From assembly GCA_005793785.1 (NCBI GenBank), contig SXPW01000140.1, forward strand, positions 1 to 43,847: 43,847 nt of DNA. The letters are read 5' to 3'. Of this stretch, positions 15,630 to 22,281 are shown in pieces; the first letter of the stretch is position 1; every line of letters starts with the position of its first letter. This DNA is from Actinomycetota bacterium (GTDB taxonomy: Bacteria; Actinomycetota; Acidimicrobiia; Acidimicrobiales; Ilumatobacteraceae). The notes under the pieces were generated by a model, which was given only the letters and a program-made list of their open reading frames with translations, ran no database searches and was not told where the DNA came from. The translations under genes were made by a program, and so were the position numbers.

Positions 15630-16297
15630 GGGGTGACGCCGAAGCGCTACACCATCGGGAGATCGTCCCGAACGCCGCGGTGGAGGTGCTCGAGGTCACC
15701 CGCGCCGCAATGGTGCTCGGAAGTACGCAATCGTTCGACGTCGTCGATCGCGATCAGGCCGAACGCTTGGGCATGGATGTCGTGCGTCGACGCAGCGGCG
15801 GTGGCGCGGTGCTGTTGCAGCCCGATGATCATGTGTGGATCGACGTGACGGTGCCCCGCGGACACCGACTGTGGAACGACGACGTCGAGCGGGCCACGTG
15901 GTGGCTGGGCGACGTGTGGTGCGCCGCTTTGCAGGTGATCGATCCCATCGCCGAGTGGAAGGTGCACCGGGAAAAACTCCTCGCCAGCGGTCCGGAGCGT
16001 GTCGTGTGTTTCGCGTCGGTTGGTCCGGGCGAAGTGGTGCGCCGCGGGAAGCGGGACAACGACGGGGAGAAAGTGGTCGGCGAGAAAGTAGTCGGCATCT
16101 CACAGCGTCGTACCAGGGAAGCCGCACGATTCCAGTGCACGGTCTTTCGCCGTATCGACGTTGCGCTGTATCGGTCGCTCCTGCGCACACCCGTGCCGGA
16201 AGGATTGTCCCGCGCCACGGGCGTGGGCAACCGATTGGGCGATCTCCGCGCACGCGTGGAGATCGATTTGGTGCGGGCGCTCGAAATCGACCTCTAG
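15626..16297 (+). CDS. Lipoate-protein ligase / octanoyltransferase-like protein
   Basis: A 223-residue protein of the biotin/lipoate ligase superfamily. The signature RRRSGGGAV (residues 54-62) is the glycine-rich lipoyl-adenylate loop (RR-x-SGGGAV). The catalytic-type lysine lies in VVGEKVVGISQRR; in this protein a 5-residue unit, EKVVG, is repeated in tandem at residues 148-152 and 153-157, giving two candidate lysines. Family members attach lipoate or octanoate to the E2 or GcvH domains of dehydrogenase complexes. This one is short and lacks the C-terminal accessory domain of full LplA, so transfer activity alone is possible. The start is GTG 15626, overlapping the HNH gene stop. It converges with the ABC exporter, sharing the stop palindrome CTAG. 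Confidence 0.75.
   Translation: MRGDAEALHHREIVPNAAVEVLEVTRAAMVLGSTQSFDVVDRDQAERLGMDVVRRRSGGGAVLLQPDDHVWIDVTVPRGHRLWNDDVERATWWLGDVWCAALQVIDPIAEWKVHREKLLASGPERVVCFASVGPGEVVRRGKRDNDGEKVVGEKVVGISQRRTREAARFQCTVFRRIDVALYRSLLRTPVPEGLSRATGVGNRLGDLRARVEIDLVRALEIDL
16067..16096 (+). repeat. 15-bp in-frame tandem repeat in the lipoate-ligase-like gene
   Basis: Two adjacent 15-base units beginning gagaaagt at 16067-16081 and 16082-16096 differ at one base (g/a). They encode EKVVG twice and duplicate the predicted catalytic-lysine segment. Confidence 0.85.
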
Positions 16298-18159
16298 CGA
16301 GACGCATCCTGCGACGCGGTGAACTCGCCGGCTCGAACCTGCCGTGCGTACGCCCCGTCGCGCGACATCAATTCGTCGTGCGTTCCGTGCTCGACGATGC
16401 GACCGGCCTCCAGAACGATGATTCGATCGGCGTTGATGATGGTGGAGAGTCGGTGGGCGATCACGAGCGCCGTGCGACCCTGCATCGCGTCGTCGAGAGC
16501 GGCTTGCACGAGTGATTCGTTCTCGTTGTCGAGGTGACTCGTCGCCTCGTCGAGGATCATCACCGCCGGATTCTTGAGCAGCAATCTGGCGATTGCGAGG
16601 CGCTGCTTCTCCCCGCCGGAGAAGCGGTAGCCGCGTTCGCCGACCACCGTTCGGTATCCGTCGGGGAGGGCCGCGATGGTGTCGTGAATACGGGCACCGC
16701 GACACGCCGCGACGATGTCTGCATCGGTTGCGCCCGGTCTGGCATACCGCAGGTTGGATTCGATGCTCTCATGGAAGAGGTGCGGGTCCTGGGACACGAC
16801 TCCGATGGCAGCGTGCAACGAATCGCCGGTCACATCCCGGACATCGTGACCGTCGATTCGAATCGCTCCGGCGGTGACGTCGTACAGACGGGAGACGAGT
16901 GCGGCGAGGGTCGACTTTCCCGAGCCCGAAGGACCGACGATGGCGACGGTCTCTCCGGGAGCGATGGTCAATGACACGTCGACGAGAATGTCGCGGTCAG
17001 GATCGCCGGTCGGGGTGCCCGGGGCCTCGAGGGAAGCGATCGATACCTCGGCGGCCGGCGGATATCGGAAACACACCCGCTCGAGTTCGAGTGCGCCGTG
17101 CGGTGCGACGAGGTCGTATGCGCCCGCCCGATCGGCGATCGAGACCGGTGCGTCGAGTACCTCGAAGACCCGGTCGAAACTGACGAACGACGTGAGGAGT
17201 TCGACCCGGGCATTGCTGAGCGCAGTGAGCGGCATGTACACCCGTGTCACCAGAGCCGCGAGTGCGACGAGCGTGCCCGAAGTGATGTCACCGGAGACCA
17301 CCAGTTGCGCGCCGATTCCGTACACGGCGACGGCTCCGAGCGCCCCGACGAGGCCGAGGGCGACGAAGAACACCCTCCCGTACATTGCGGCCAACACGCC
17401 TGCGTCACGCACGCCGACGGCGCGACCAGAAAATGCGTCGGATTCCTCCCGTTGTCGGCCGAAGAGTTTGACGAGGAGCGCGCCGGAAACGTTGAATCGC
17501 TCCTGCATCTGGGTGTTCATCTGGGCATTGAGGTCCATCTGTCTGGCGGCGATGGCTTGTAGTCGTTTGCCGACGCGGCGCGCGGGAACCACGAATGCCG
17601 GGAGCACGACGAGTGAGAGCAGCGTGAGGCGCCACTCCAGTGCAACCATCGCTCCCACCGTGGTGACGAGGATGACTGCATTGCTCACGGCGGTGCCGAG
17701 GGTGGATGTGACCGCGCTTTGGGCCCCGATCACGTCGTTGTTCAAGCGGCTGATGAGCGAGCCCGTTTGCGTACGGGTGAAAAACGCGATCGGCATGCGT
17801 TGCACCTTCTCGAACAGCGCCACCCGCAGGTCGTAGATGAGGCCCTCGCCAACTCGCGCGGAGCCCCATCGTTGGACGATGGCGAGCGCAGCCTCGGCCA
17901 ATGCAGCGAGCACGGCGACCAGCGCCAGCCACCACACGAGCCCGCGATTTCCGTCGGGAATGGCGGTGTCGATGATCGAGCGGAAGGCGAACGGAGGCAC
18001 GATGGCCACCAGCGCCGACGCAATGATCGCCGCAAGGAAGACCCCGATCGTGGAGGCATAGGGACGGGCGAACTGCCAGACCCGACGGAGGGTCTCACGC
18101 TCGAGCGACTGTCCAGCCACGGCACCCGCGTCCCGCGGAATGAGCGAGTGGGGGTGCAT
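16294..18159 (-). CDS. ABC exporter, fused membrane and ATPase domains
   Basis: A 621-residue half-transporter of the lipid/multidrug (MsbA/LmrA-like) class that works as a dimer. The N-terminal half holds about six membrane helices, the first in IGVFLAAIIASALVAIVPP. The C-terminal ATPase has Walker A GPSGSGKST from about residue 409, the Q-loop VVSQDPHLFHE, signature FSGGEKQRLAIARL, Walker B VMILDEATSHLD and the switch His in VIAHRLSTI. The start is ATG 18159, preceded by a GAGG ribosome-binding site; the frame is open further upstream but that part overlaps the mraZ promoter region and is Pro-rich. Transcribed divergently from mraZ. Substrate unknown; a lipid or drug is usual for this class. 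Confidence 0.9.
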   Translation of the reverse strand: MHPHSLIPRDAGAVAGQSLERETLRRVWQFARPYASTIGVFLAAIIASALVAIVPPFAFRSIIDTAIPDGNRGLVWWLALVAVLAALAEAALAIVQRWGSARVGEGLIYDLRVALFEKVQRMPIAFFTRTQTGSLISRLNNDVIGAQSAVTSTLGTAVSNAVILVTTVGAMVALEWRLTLLSLVVLPAFVVPARRVGKRLQAIAARQMDLNAQMNTQMQERFNVSGALLVKLFGRQREESDAFSGRAVGVRDAGVLAAMYGRVFFVALGLVGALGAVAVYGIGAQLVVSGDITSGTLVALAALVTRVYMPLTALSNARVELLTSFVSFDRVFEVLDAPVSIADRAGAYDLVAPHGALELERVCFRYPPAAEVSIASLEAPGTPTGDPDRDILVDVSLTIAPGETVAIVGPSGSGKSTLAALVSRLYDVTAGAIRIDGHDVRDVTGDSLHAAIGVVSQDPHLFHESIESNLRYARPGATDADIVAACRGARIHDTIAALPDGYRTVVGERGYRFSGGEKQRLAIARLLLKNPAVMILDEATSHLDNENESLVQAALDDAMQGRTALVIAHRLSTIINADRIIVLEAGRIVEHGTHDELMSRDGAYARQVRAGEFTASQDASR

Positions 18160-18216
18160 CTGCACCTCGTGACGATACCGAGGTGGGGGAGCCGTGGGTT
18201 GGGTGGGGGTGAATGG

Positions 18217-18246
18217 TTGACAGTGGGGGAAAGTGGGGGCTAGGGT
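18217..18246 (+). promoter_or_regulatory. mraZ/dcw promoter with probable MraZ operator
   Basis: A perfect -35 TTGACA (18217-18222) is followed after 18 bases by TAGGGT (18241-18246), a TANNNT -10. Between them lie two TGGGGG boxes starting at 18224 and 18234, exactly 10 bases apart; further TGGG(G) boxes occur at 18195, 18204 and 18256. From memory, MraZ proteins bind direct repeats of TGGGN with a 5-base spacer, i.e. a 10-base period, upstream of mraZ. The spacing therefore suggests MraZ autorepression of the whole cluster. The predicted transcript start is near 18253, giving a leader of about 58 bases. Confidence 0.7.
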
Positions 18247-18253
18247 TCGGGTC

Positions 18254-18290
18254 GGTGGGGAAACCCACCACGGGATCCGAGCGATCGGAT
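18254..18290 (+). promoter_or_regulatory. Two GNRA-type hairpins in the mraZ leader
   Basis: GGTGGG-GAAA-CCCACC (18254-18269) and ATCCGA-GCGA-TCGGAT (18275-18290) are two perfect 6-bp stems, each closed by a GNRA tetraloop, separated by 5 bases. They fill the leader between the predicted transcript start and the mraZ ribosome-binding region (GGAAGGA, 18292-18298). There is no U-tract, so they are not simple terminators. They could stabilise the cluster mRNA or bind protein. Confidence 0.55.
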
Positions 18291-18310
18291 GGGAAGGACT
18301 CACAGGGCAG

Positions 18311-18727
18311 ATGTTCGTCGGGGTACACGAACGACAACTTGATCCGAAAGGCCGTGTGGCGCTGCCCGCGGCGTTCCGGCCCCGCCTGGAACCGCGCTGT
18401 TACCTGCAGATGGGTGCCGACAAGTGCGTCGACATTCTCACAGCGGAGGCGTTCGAAGAAGTCGCCAAGGACGTGATCGAAAAGGTCCGTCGTGGGGAGA
18501 TGGACCGCACCCAACAACGCGCACTCGCCGCGAGCGCCGTCGAAGTCGTCGTCGATGCACAGGGACGCATCAACATCGACGAGAAGCTCCGCGCATATGC
18601 CGGTCTCACGTTGGATTCACGGGTCGTCATCAGCGGGTCCTTCGACCGATGCGAAATCTGGGATCCGACCCGCCATCAACGGATGAGCGACGCAGGGGCC
18701 GCACGCATGGCGGGTGGCGCATCGTGA
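18311..18727 (+). CDS. mraZ: MraZ transcriptional regulator
   Basis: A 138-residue MraZ with two SpoVT/AbrB-like half-domains, each with the DxxGR signature: LDPKGRVALPAAFR near the N-terminus and VDAQGRINIDEKLR in the second half. MraZ forms a ring-shaped oligomer, binds TGGG-type repeats at its own promoter, and controls the dcw cluster; its relation to RsmH is antagonistic in E. coli. It is the first gene of the plus-strand cluster and has a strong promoter with 10-base-phased boxes upstream. The start at ATG 18311 gives the family-typical MFVGVHERQLDPKGR. Its stop overlaps the GTG of a 21-codon mini-ORF. Confidence 0.94.
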   Translation: MFVGVHERQLDPKGRVALPAAFRPRLEPRCYLQMGADKCVDILTAEAFEEVAKDVIEKVRRGEMDRTQQRALAASAVEVVVDAQGRINIDEKLRAYAGLTLDSRVVISGSFDRCEIWDPTRHQRMSDAGAARMAGGAS

Positions 18728-18789
18728 ACGAACACCACGAAAGAAAGGAGTACCGAGGCACACTTCGACGCGACCACTGGTCACGTTGA
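18724..18789 (+). CDS. Candidate 21-residue leader peptide between mraZ and rsmH
   Basis: GTG at 18724 overlaps the mraZ stop (GTGA), the same coupling arrangement used at many real gene junctions here, and the frame runs 21 codons to TGA at 18787-18789. The peptide is rich in His, Arg and Glu (VNEHHERKEY...). The stop codon ends exactly one base before the base of the long stem at 18790-18919. A ribosome terminating here would cover the foot of that stem. I see no homology, and the peptide could be just a by-product of random open frame; the position is what makes it notable. Confidence 0.35.
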   Translation: MNEHHERKEYRGTLRRDHWSR

Positions 18790-18919
18790 GGTTTCGCTCA
18801 TCAGCAGTCTCCCGGTCAGCAAAGATGGACAGCCCCAACTCCGCCCGCTTCCGTCTTCGCCATCCGGGGAGAAATCCCGGAGGCACATGTTGGCCGGGGG
18901 GCTGCTGATGAGCGAGACC
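18790..18919 (+). promoter_or_regulatory. Structured rsmH leader RNA, predicted three-way junction
   Basis: Bases 18790-18821 pair with 18888-18919 in a continuous 32-bp stem (27 Watson-Crick, 5 G-U pairs) checked base by base. Inside it are two smaller hairpins: AAGATGGA (18822-18829) with TCCGTCTT (18850-18857), and TCCGGG (18863-18868) with CCCGGA (18876-18881). The 3' arm contains the GGGGGG (18896-18901) and ATG (18908) of rsmH; the alternative site GGAGG (18879-18883) is partly inside the third helix. Folded, it would hide the rsmH start. From memory, a conserved 'mraW RNA motif' has been described in leaders of actinobacterial mraW/rsmH genes; this may be a member. Confidence 0.75.
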
Positions 18920-19861
18920 CACGCACCGGTGATGCTCGACGAGATCGCCGAACTGTTCGAATCCGTTCCAAGTGGGGTGTTGCTCGACGCAACCTTCGGC
19001 ATGGGGGGACACTCGACGGCAATCCTTCATCGACATCCAGGTCTGCAGGTAGTGGGAATCGATCGAGATCTCATGGCAATCGCACACGCAGCACATGTGA
19101 AGGACACCCTCGGCTCCGCCGACGCCGCCCGGCTGCGCGTCATGCACACCCGCTTCGATGGCGCCGTCGAAGCCCTCGATCAACTCGGGGTCACGCGACT
19201 GTCCGGTGCGCTCTTCGATCTCGGCGTGTCCTCACCACAGTTGGACAACGCCGAACGCGGATTCTCCTACCGCAACGACGCCCGGCTCGACATGCGCATG
19301 GACCGGAGCCAGGAACTCTCGGCGTGGAACGTGGTGAACGAATACGACGCCGAATCCATCGCCGACATCCTGCGACGCAACGCCGATGAGCGATTTGCGG
19401 GGAGGATCGCCGACGCCATCGTGGCCGCACGACCGATCGACACCACTGCACGGTTGGCCGAAGTGGTGATCGCTGCGATTCCGGCAGCGACACGGCGTAC
19501 CGGTGGGCATCCCGCCAAGCGCACGTTCCAGGCGATTCGAATCGAAGTGAACGCCGAACTCGACATCTTGGCCAATGCGTTGAAGGATGTCATGTCACTC
19601 GTCGTACCGCACGGTCGAGTTGCGGTGCTGTCGTACCACAGCGGCGAGGACCGGATCGTGAAGAACGTCCTGCGCGAGTCGGAGACGGATACCTCGCGAC
19701 CGAACATCGCCACTCCATTCGTCCATCCGTCGCGCACGGCCCCCCGTGCGTGGCGTCGGGTGCGGGTGGCGAAACATCCGAACCCGACGGAACAGCAGCG
19801 AAATCCGCGGGCCACCTCGGCTCGCTTGCGCGTCATGGAACGTTGCGAGGTGGCCGCGTGA
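18908..19861 (+). CDS. rsmH: 16S rRNA (cytosine-N4) methyltransferase RsmH
   Basis: A 317-residue SAM-dependent enzyme that methylates N4 of C1402 of 16S rRNA. The N-terminus ETHAPVMLDEIAELF is family-typical, followed by the SAM-binding DATFGMGGHS, VVGIDRD, the LFDLGVSSPQLDNAERGFSY active-site block, and LSYHSGEDRIVKNVL near the end. I prefer ATG 18908, which places the conserved HxPV motif right after the start and has GGGGGG six bases ahead. ATG 18887 (324 residues) follows GGAGG but with only three bases between. Both lie in or beside the long stem of the leader RNA. The stop overlaps the GTG of ftsL. Confidence 0.92.
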   Translation: MSETHAPVMLDEIAELFESVPSGVLLDATFGMGGHSTAILHRHPGLQVVGIDRDLMAIAHAAHVKDTLGSADAARLRVMHTRFDGAVEALDQLGVTRLSGALFDLGVSSPQLDNAERGFSYRNDARLDMRMDRSQELSAWNVVNEYDAESIADILRRNADERFAGRIADAIVAARPIDTTARLAEVVIAAIPAATRRTGGHPAKRTFQAIRIEVNAELDILANALKDVMSLVVPHGRVAVLSYHSGEDRIVKNVLRESETDTSRPNIATPFVHPSRTAPRAWRRVRVAKHPNPTEQQRNPRATSARLRVMERCEVAA

Positions 19862-20382
19862 CGTCGTCGGCAACCGCACGAGCGCGCGCTCGCCGAGAAC
19901 AGCGCACCGCCGATGCAACGCCCGCAGCAGTCGCAATCCAGCCCCGCGACACTCGAGCGACCTTGCGCGTCGTGCCGACGCCCACGCGACGTTGGAATAC
20001 CGTGTCGCGAGCCACCTTGGTGGTGTTCCTCCTCACCGTGTTCATCATCGGCGTGGTCGTGTTGCAGGCCACCGTCGCCGAGCAGCAGTTGCGAATCGAT
20101 GCGCTGACCAGCGATCTCCGGTTGGCGGAAACGCACTATGACGCGCTCCGTCAGGAGCGAGCGGAACTGCTCTCGCCGAGTCGTCTACGGGAGGAAGCCG
20201 TGATGATGGGCATGTACCAGGGTCTGAGCACGAAGTTCGTCGAAGTCCCCGCCGACGTCGTCGCGGAAGTCATGGCAAGCACGGCGAAGATGAACCCGCT
20301 CTTTGCCAACCCGGCTGCGGTGGCAGCGACCTCCGGCGCGCTGGCCCAGATGCAACCAGTCGAGGCGGCGAATCGACCATGA
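19858..20382 (+). CDS. ftsL: FtsL-like division protein
   Basis: A 174-residue bitopic protein: a basic cytoplasmic N-terminus of about 50 residues, one membrane helix (about 52-70, TLVVFLLTVFIIGVVVL), then a periplasm-side helical coiled coil (about 71-105) and LSPSRLREEAVMMGM, similar to FtsL/DivIC family ends where 'P-x-R-l-e-x-x-A' occurs. A low-complexity Ala-rich tail follows. Sequence conservation is low in this family, so the call rests on topology, coiled coil, and the invariant position between rsmH and ftsI. It would pair with a DivIC/FtsB-like protein and FtsQ in the divisome. The start is GTG 19858, overlapping the rsmH stop; its own stop overlaps the ftsI ATG. Confidence 0.8.
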   Translation: MTSSATARARARREQRTADATPAAVAIQPRDTRATLRVVPTPTRRWNTVSRATLVVFLLTVFIIGVVVLQATVAEQQLRIDALTSDLRLAETHYDALRQERAELLSPSRLREEAVMMGMYQGLSTKFVEVPADVVAEVMASTAKMNPLFANPAAVAATSGALAQMQPVEAANRP

Positions 20383-22277
20383 GCGACACCGCACCCATTC
20401 GTCGCCCACGCGTAGCCGGCGCATCCCGAACCGCGACTCGCCGCTCGGCATCGATGAGCGACTTCTTCGGGGCGATCTCCAGTTACGGCGTCACCAAGAT
20501 GACCGACAACGTGCACGCCGGCGACATGCGAAAACGAATCTCGGCGATGTTCATGGTGATCCTCGTCGTACTTTCGTTGGTCTACCTACGAGTGTTCGTG
20601 TTGCAGACGGTCAAGGCCTCCGAACTGCGGGAGATCAGCGTCAAACAACGGACACGCTCGAAGGTCCTCACTGCTGAGCGGGGCAGCATCTACGACCGTG
20701 ACGGCGCGGAACTCGCGATTCCGGTCCCGACCAGGACCATCTTCGCCGATCCCCGCGAGGTAACCGATCCGATCACGACGGCTCGCGCCCTGGCGATGGT
20801 GTTGCAGTTCTCGCCGGAGGCGGAGAACGACTTGGCGATGCGCTTGCAGAGGAAGGACTCCAGTTTCACCTACGTCATCCGCCAAGTCGACTCGGTGATC
20901 GCCCAGGCGGTGGCCGACCTCGACCTTCCGGGTGTTTCTTCGTATCGCGAGAACGGTCGCACGCTGACCACCGAAGGATTGCGCCCGATCATCGGTCGCA
21001 CCGATCTCGACGGCATCGGAATCGGGGGGATCGAACTGCAGTACGACGAGGCTCTCACCGGAACCAACGGCGTCCTGAACCGCGAGGTCAACAGTCGTGG
21101 ACAGAGCATCGCATCGGCCGACTCCGAGTACGTCGCGCCGATCAACGGTGACAATCTCGTCACGACCATCCACCGCTCGCTGCAATTCCAGGTCGACGGC
21201 ATCCTCCAGCAACAAGTCGAACGAATCCTGGCGCGTAGCGGCACGGCGATCGTGATGCACACGCAGACCGGTGAGATCTACGCGATGTCGAGCGTTCGTC
21301 GCAACGAGGACGGCACTTATGGACACTCGGCGGGCAACATTGCGGCCGTCGAAGCCCATGAGCCGGGATCGGTGGCGAAGGTGTTCAGTGTGGCTGCAGC
21401 CATCGAGGACGGCACGGTGACACCGGAATCGAACTTCGTCGTGCCCGGCAAGCAGATATTCAACGAGGGCACGCAGTGGAAACAGGAAATCAAGGACGCC
21501 TATCCGCACAAGACCGAACCGATGTCGGTGCGCAAGATCCTCGTCGATTCCTCGAACCTCGGTACGGTGCAGATCTCCCAGACCCTCAGTGCGGAACGAA
21601 ATCGTCAGTGGTTGGCCGCGTTCGGTTTCGGTGAGAAGACCTCGCTGCAATTCCCCGGGGAGACGAGGGGGCTCCTCAAACTGGCGCGCAACTGGCAGGG
21701 AACGGAACTCTTCACGTTCGCCTACGGCTATGGTTACGCCGCAACCGCGGTGCAACTGGTGTCCGCGGTGAACGTCGTGGCCAACGACGGCACGTACATC
21801 GGACCGAAACTGGTGTCGGCCACCGTGAACAACTCTGGAGTCAGCGTTCCCACGCCACCGACACCGACCCGTCGCGTCCTCTCGAGCGCGACGGCAGCAA
21901 CGATGCGTTCGCTGATGACCGACGTGGTGTGTTACGGCACCGCGAAACTTGCCAAGATGCCCGGGATCTCCGTCGCCGGCAAGACCGGGACTGGATACAT
22001 CCGGCAGGACAACGGCACGTATATAAAGGACGACGGATCACGCGCGTATTTCGCCTCGTTCGTCGGGTTCCTCCCCGCGAACAAGCCACAGTTCACGGTG
22101 CTCGTATCGATCGACGAACCGGACCCGAGCTCGCAGGACCGATTCGGTGGCACGGCGGCCGCACCGGTGTTCGCCCGCATCGGGCAGGCAATCGTCAACG
22201 AACTCGGTCTGCGACCTGAACCAGGCGACACGGGTTGTGCGGGAACTCGACCGGCCGAACTCGGACCAGGGCACTGA
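20379..22277 (+). CDS. ftsI: Division-specific transpeptidase FtsI (class B PBP)
   Basis: A 632-residue class B penicillin-binding protein that crosslinks septal peptidoglycan. The cytoplasmic N-terminus is ~55 residues and a membrane anchor follows (about 57-78). The PBP-dimer domain starts with ERGSIYDRDGAELA. The transpeptidase domain has the active-site SxxK at Ser331-Lys334 (EPGSVAKVF), SxN at 391-393 (SSN) and KTGTG at 535-539. The C-terminus has no PASTA domain. The ATG at 20379 overlaps the ftsL stop (ATGA); a second in-frame ATG at codon 26 would shorten the tail but the overlap favours the first. It is expected to work with FtsW, encoded downstream in the same operon. Confidence 0.94.
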   Translation: MSDTAPIRRPRVAGASRTATRRSASMSDFFGAISSYGVTKMTDNVHAGDMRKRISAMFMVILVVLSLVYLRVFVLQTVKASELREISVKQRTRSKVLTAERGSIYDRDGAELAIPVPTRTIFADPREVTDPITTARALAMVLQFSPEAENDLAMRLQRKDSSFTYVIRQVDSVIAQAVADLDLPGVSSYRENGRTLTTEGLRPIIGRTDLDGIGIGGIELQYDEALTGTNGVLNREVNSRGQSIASADSEYVAPINGDNLVTTIHRSLQFQVDGILQQQVERILARSGTAIVMHTQTGEIYAMSSVRRNEDGTYGHSAGNIAAVEAHEPGSVAKVFSVAAAIEDGTVTPESNFVVPGKQIFNEGTQWKQEIKDAYPHKTEPMSVRKILVDSSNLGTVQISQTLSAERNRQWLAAFGFGEKTSLQFPGETRGLLKLARNWQGTELFTFAYGYGYAATAVQLVSAVNVVANDGTYIGPKLVSATVNNSGVSVPTPPTPTRRVLSSATAATMRSLMTDVVCYGTAKLAKMPGISVAGKTGTGYIRQDNGTYIKDDGSRAYFASFVGFLPANKPQFTVLVSIDEPDPSSQDRFGGTAAAPVFARIGQAIVNELGLRPEPGDTGCAGTRPAELGPGH

Positions 22278-22281
22278 GTCG

